Shown here: one piece after another, positions 60,771 to 64,000 of the stretch
How positions within the stretch are numbered: position 1 is the stretch's first letter
Layout: the number at the start of each line of letters is the position of its first letter
Source: Chloroflexota bacterium
Lineage (GTDB): Bacteria; Chloroflexota; Dormibacteria; Dormibacterales; Dormibacteraceae
Direction of reading: 5' to 3'
Assembly: GCA_005882115.1 (NCBI GenBank)
Contig: VBEG01000024.1
Coordinates: 1-64,000 of the forward strand
Length of the DNA: 64,000 nt
The notes under the pieces: generated by a model
The model's input: only the letters and a program-made list of their open reading frames with translations
The model's database searches: none
Told to the model about the DNA's origin: nothing
Position numbers and translations under genes: made by a program

Positions 60771-61526
60771 CTGAGCCGGAAGCATACGGACGGGGCTGGC
60801 GAGCCCGGCGATTTTCGCCCCGCTCTGGAAGCTCGCCGTGGCCGACTTTGCGATGAGCGTGACCACGCCTGGGCCAGCTGCGCGCCATTCCCCGCCAGAC
60901 CACACCGCAGCGCTGCGCTCGTCGACACCCAACAGCGTCACCTGCGGGAGCTCACGCCGCGCCGACTCGATCCACCGGTGGCCGAACGTGTCGAAGTGTG
61001 GAAGCACCGCCGTGTTGGGGATGACGCCCAGGGCCTCGCTCGGACGCCTGTGGAAGCGGTTCGGCCAGCTGGCCCGGATGAGCGTGTGGCTGCACAAGGC
61101 CATCGCGCCCGCTGACGATCCCGCGAGCGACGCGCCGTCCCGCCACGCTTCGAAGATGGCCGTCCAGACACGCGAGTCGCGCAGCACCCGAGCGACGAGG
61201 CCGGGGTCTCCGCCGACCAGGTAGAAAAATCCTCCGCCGCGGGCTAGCGCGGCAAGCTCTTTCGAGTTGGCGTCGGCCGGCTTGAGGACCGGCAGCTCCT
61301 CTAGCGCGAGGCCGAGCGAGCGGAACCAGCCGGTCGCGTGTTCGACTGCCTGCTCCGGCCCCTGCCTGGCCGCCGCCGTCGGCACGACGTAGGCAGGGCC
61401 TTTTCTGGCCGCCGCGACGAGCATCCGGTCCTGCTCTTCGTTGCCCGGCTTGAACTCGTCGCCGCCAACGAGCGCCAGCAATCCGGGACTGGGCACTGAG
61501 TGTCTTGGGCCGGAGCCTTCTTGCAT
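60768..61526 (-). CDS. S51-family peptidase (cyanophycinase/peptidase E-like)
   Basis: A 252-residue protein from ATG 61526. LLALVGGDEFKPGNEEQD opening, FFYLVGGDPGLVARVL, and the nucleophile Ser in SLAGSSAGAMAL. HFDTFGHRWIES holds the His region. Such enzymes cleave Asp-dipeptides, beta-aspartyl peptides or cyanophycin. It is divergent from gltX across 40 bases. Confidence 0.82.
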   Translation of the reverse strand: MQEGSGPRHSVPSPGLLALVGGDEFKPGNEEQDRMLVAAARKGPAYVVPTAAARQGPEQAVEHATGWFRSLGLALEELPVLKPADANSKELAALARGGGFFYLVGGDPGLVARVLRDSRVWTAIFEAWRDGASLAGSSAGAMALCSHTLIRASWPNRFHRRPSEALGVIPNTAVLPHFDTFGHRWIESARRELPQVTLLGVDERSAAVWSGGEWRAAGPGVVTLIAKSATASFQSGAKIAGLASPVRMLPAQ

Positions 61527-61566
61527 CTTCTGCTTCGATTCTCCGTCGCAAGACACTTCGTAGGAT

Positions 61567-62961
61567 ATGGCGGTGTCCGACCCCGTTCGAGTGAGGATCG
61601 CGCCGAGCCCGACGGGTTTCGCGCATCTCGGCACCGCGAGCACCGCTCTCTACAACGTGCTGTTCGCGCGCCAGCGCGGTGGCACCTTCACCCTCCGCAT
61701 CGACGACACCGATATGGAGCGCAACCGACCCGAGTACGAGCAGCTGATCTATGAAAGCCTGCGCTGGCTCGGTCTCGATTGGGACGAGGGTCCCGACAAG
61801 GGCGGACCCTACGAGCCTTACCGCCAGTCGGAGCGGCTCGACACGTACCGTGAGGAAGCGGCGCGCCTGATCAAAGACGGTAGGGCGTATCGCTGCTACT
61901 GCACGACCGAAGAGTTGGAGGCGGAGCGCAAGCAGGCGCAGCTCGAAAAGCGCGCCTACAAATACTCGCGGCGCTGCCTGAACAACCCGCCCGAGGGTCG
62001 CACCGTCTTCGCCGTGCGCTTCAAGGTCCCAGGCGGTGACATCAAGTTCCGCGACATGGTGCGTGGTGAGATGCATTTCGACGGCGACCTGATCGGTGAC
62101 TTCATCATCATCAAATCGGACACCTATCCGACCTATCAGTTCGCCAGCCCAGTGGATGACGCGCTCATGAAGATGACGCATGTGATCCGCGGCGAGGAGC
62201 ACCTCTCCAACACGCCATATCAGCTGATGCTGATCGACGCGCTGGGCTACGAGCGGCCCGAGGCGTATGCGCACATGCCGCTGATCCTTGCCCAGGACGG
62301 CTCCAAGCTGTCCAAGCGCAAGCACCCCGAGAGCAACCTCGCTCTCTTTCGCGAGCAGGGGTATATGCCAGAAGCTCTGATCAACTATCTCGCGCTGCTG
62401 GGTTGGAACCCCGGCACCGAGCAGGAGATCTTCACGATCGAGCAGCTCGTCGGTGCCTTCACTTTCGAGCGCGTCCAGCATGCGGGCGCGCGTTTCGACT
62501 GGGAGAAGCTCAACTGGATCAACGGCGAGTACATCCGCGCCCTTTCCGATGAAGAGCTCGCGCGGAGGATCAAGCCGTTCGTGCCCCAGGTCGACGAATC
62601 GACACTCCAACGCGCGGTGCCCGCGCTGAAGACGCGGCTGCACAAGCTTGCGCAGGCGGTCGACTATCTCGACTACTTGTGGACGGACCCGCATCCCCCT
62701 GCGATCGACGGAGAAGTCGCACCACGCGTGGGGATGGCGATCGAAGCCGTGCAACACGTGGAGTGGGAGCCCGAGCCGATCGAAGCCGCGCTCGAAAAAG
62801 CCGTCGCCGAGTCCGGCGTCGGCAAGGGCAAGTTCTACAACCCGTTGCGAGACATCCTCACCGGCAAGAGGGTCTCATTGCCGATCCACTTCACGATCGC
62901 CCTGCTGCCGAAGGACGTCGCGCTGTTCCGTCTGCAGCGCGCGATCAATGCGCGGGACTGA
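61567..62961 (+). CDS. gltX: glutamate-tRNA ligase
   Basis: A 464-residue class I synthetase. RIAPSPTGFAHLGTA carries the HIGH motif as HLG, and SKLSKRKHPES the KMSKS motif. GEEHLSNTPYQ and the C-terminal anticodon domain (KGKFYNPLRDILTGK) are present. Could be discriminating or not; lacking a GatCAB locus in the window, this cannot be told. The stop overlaps lgt. Confidence 0.95.
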   Translation: MAVSDPVRVRIAPSPTGFAHLGTASTALYNVLFARQRGGTFTLRIDDTDMERNRPEYEQLIYESLRWLGLDWDEGPDKGGPYEPYRQSERLDTYREEAARLIKDGRAYRCYCTTEELEAERKQAQLEKRAYKYSRRCLNNPPEGRTVFAVRFKVPGGDIKFRDMVRGEMHFDGDLIGDFIIIKSDTYPTYQFASPVDDALMKMTHVIRGEEHLSNTPYQLMLIDALGYERPEAYAHMPLILAQDGSKLSKRKHPESNLALFREQGYMPEALINYLALLGWNPGTEQEIFTIEQLVGAFTFERVQHAGARFDWEKLNWINGEYIRALSDEELARRIKPFVPQVDESTLQRAVPALKTRLHKLAQAVDYLDYLWTDPHPPAIDGEVAPRVGMAIEAVQHVEWEPEPIEAALEKAVAESGVGKGKFYNPLRDILTGKRVSLPIHFTIALLPKDVALFRLQRAINARD

Positions 62962-63785
62962 TGCTGCTCACCATCATCATCGACCTCGACCCCAATCTCG
63001 CCCGCATCGGGCCTTTCCTCATCACGTGGCATGGCGTGTTCTCGGTCCTCGGCATCCTCGCGGCGGCGCGCCTCGGCTTTTGGCTGCTCGATAAGGACGT
63101 ACCCAACCTGCGCGGGACGGGCGACGGCCTCGCCTGGATGGTCGTGGTCGGCTTGATCGGCGCGCGTCTTCTATACGTGTGGGAGAACTTCCGAATCTTC
63201 TCGGGCAACCTGCTGCGCATGTTCGCTCTCACCGAGGGCGGCATCAGCCAGTGGGGCGGGCTCTTCGGGGCAATGGTGGGCGCCTACATCTGGGCGCGCC
63301 GGTCGAAGTTCTCGTTCTGGAAGATCATCGACGCCGGCGGCCCCGGCGCGATGATCGGGCTCGCGATCGGCCGCATCGGGGACGTCGTGAACGGCGAGCA
63401 CCACGGCTCGCCGACCAATCTTCCCTGGGGCGTCGAGTACGTCAACCAGAACACCCTCGGCGAGCCCGGCAAGGTCGTCCACCCAGAGGTCGCGTACGAG
63501 ATGGTGCTGTGCCTTCTCGTCCTTGGCGCGCTGCTTCCCTTCCACCAGCGGCTGAAAGCGCGACTGCCGAGCGGCGTCCTGGGTTTGATCTATCTCGGCG
63601 TCTACGCGGCGGGTCGCTTCTTTCTCAGCTACCTGCGCACCGACCCCGCCGTGTTCCTCAGCCTGCGGCAGGCCCAGCTTGCGTCCGCGCTGATGGTCGT
63701 CATCGCGATCATCGCGATACCCGTTCTTTTCCGGCTTGCCCGAGCAGGCGCCGCGCAAGCGCCGGCGACCCCGAGTCGTGTTTGA
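62961..63785 (+). CDS. lgt: prolipoprotein diacylglyceryl transferase
   Basis: A 274-residue membrane protein starting one base into the gltX stop (TGATG). GLIGARLLYVWEN and the Lgt signature region IGRIGDVVNGEHHGSPTNLPW are present, and GVYAAGRFFLSYLRTDP marks the C-terminus. The Escherichia coli His in GGMSFHGG is Gln-Trp here (GGISQWGG), as is common in Gram-positive-like groups. It adds diacylglycerol to lipobox Cys, consistent with the lipoprotein at the left edge. Confidence 0.92.
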   Translation: MLLTIIIDLDPNLARIGPFLITWHGVFSVLGILAAARLGFWLLDKDVPNLRGTGDGLAWMVVVGLIGARLLYVWENFRIFSGNLLRMFALTEGGISQWGGLFGAMVGAYIWARRSKFSFWKIIDAGGPGAMIGLAIGRIGDVVNGEHHGSPTNLPWGVEYVNQNTLGEPGKVVHPEVAYEMVLCLLVLGALLPFHQRLKARLPSGVLGLIYLGVYAAGRFFLSYLRTDPAVFLSLRQAQLASALMVVIAIIAIPVLFRLARAGAAQAPATPSRV

Positions 63786-64000
63786 AGTAGACGTGGACCT
63801 CGTCGTGGGTCGCGACCGCGGCCTTGATATCTTCGATCCACGGGCGCAACGACGCAGTCGTATATCCGCGGCGTAGGCGGAAGTACGCCAGCGACCCGAG
63901 GTCGACAAGCGGTGCGCGTGGCCACTTTGCCTCGTCGGTCACGACCAGCGCCCCGCCGTGTTGCCGGATGACGCCGTAGGTCTCTTCGTCGAACCAGGAT
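63709..64000 (-). CDS. DUF72 family protein, partial at window edge
   Basis: The C-terminal 97 codons of a DUF72 protein enter from the right edge. SWFDEETYGVIRQHGGALVVTDEA, then LAYFRLRRGYTTASLRPW and VHVYFKHDSGSPALARRLL are the family's final blocks. The function of DUF72 proteins is unknown. The stop lies 77 bases inside the end of lgt on the other strand. Confidence 0.75.
   Translation of the reverse strand, partial: SWFDEETYGVIRQHGGALVVTDEAKWPRAPLVDLGSLAYFRLRRGYTTASLRPWIEDIKAAVATHDEVHVYFKHDSGSPALARRLLGQAGKERVSR

Noticed and set aside
60738-60903. Upstream extension of the hydrolase
   Set aside because: It reads through a hairpin repeat and the end of the S51 gene; the hydrolase domain starts after ATG 60738.
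61527-61643. Longer start for the S51 peptidase
   Set aside because: The added residues overlap the gltX start and are not family-like; ATG 61526 is adequate.
1-64000. tRNA, rRNA, insertion sequence, phage or attachment site
   Set aside because: I read for tRNA-like cloverleafs, transposase or integrase motifs and terminal repeats and saw none I could support; no computed search was possible.

Overview
This is a high-GC, densely packed bacterial chromosome segment. No mobile element, phage gene, CRISPR array, rRNA or tRNA gene was seen. The mix suggests an aerobic heterotroph with a single-membrane type envelope: LytR-CpsA-Psr protein, MscL, Lgt, lipoprotein signals and Pro/Gly-rich DUF4190 membrane proteins. 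It also has system I cytochrome c maturation, several acyl-CoA dehydrogenases and B12-dependent acyl-CoA mutases. A Chloroflexota or Candidatus Dormibacterota-like soil lineage is my best guess. That is an inference from gene content and style, not a search result. Many genes start with GTG or TTG, and most operon neighbours overlap by four bases (ATGA, GTGA, TTGA and apparently CTGA).

Layout. 1-7.7 kb: LarA-like enzyme, two zinc-type dehydrogenases, a fatty acyl-CoA reductase-HAD fusion and an M23 peptidase. 7.7-10.6 kb: MscL with a zinc ribbon, a DtxR-type regulator divergent from a ZIP metal transporter, and a CoA-type Nudix hydrolase. 10.6-16.7 kb: an NAD(P)H/FAD reductase and a complete ccmG-E-F-(small gene)-A-B-C-D operon. 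16.7-22.5 kb: GH1 glycosidase, histidine phosphatase, degenerate GGDEF protein, RarA, an NDK-like protein, MscS and ribosomal protein bL25. 22.5-30 kb: RDD and DUF4190/DUF4013 membrane proteins, an LCP protein, and an acyl-CoA mutase (two subunits) with its MeaB GTPase.

30-45 kb is mainly acyl-CoA metabolism: three acyl-CoA dehydrogenases, then one long minus-strand operon. That operon holds two SCP2 proteins, 3-hydroxyacyl-CoA dehydrogenase, methylmalonyl-CoA epimerase, methylmalonyl-CoA mutase, a VOC protein, the carboxyltransferase beta subunit, SucC and SucD. Together these convert propionyl-CoA to succinyl-CoA and then succinate with NTP formation. Active-site signatures separate the two mutases: the 24-25.7 kb enzyme looks like isobutyryl-CoA mutase (Phe/Gln), the 41-42.4 kb enzyme like methylmalonyl-CoA mutase (Tyr/Arg). 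The latter has a frameshift with an apparent deletion near its C-terminus.

45-64 kb: a 134-nt tandem repeat, DinB protein, an S9 peptidase fused to an FHA domain, a membrane-anchored sulfite-oxidase-fold enzyme, FixC-like flavoprotein, CoaE, CaiB-type CoA transferase, GalU, small hypothetical genes, lipid acyltransferase, hydrolases, an S51 peptidase, GltX, Lgt and a partial DUF72 protein.

Most notable: the two mutase specificities and the broken one; a CcmE whose haem motif reads Cys-x3-Phe in a locus without CcmH; a 29-residue CcmI-like peptide gene; the S9-FHA fusion; zinc-ribbon tails on MscL and GGDEF proteins; a dispersed double-hairpin repeat family; and genes whose conserved N-termini lack a standard start codon.
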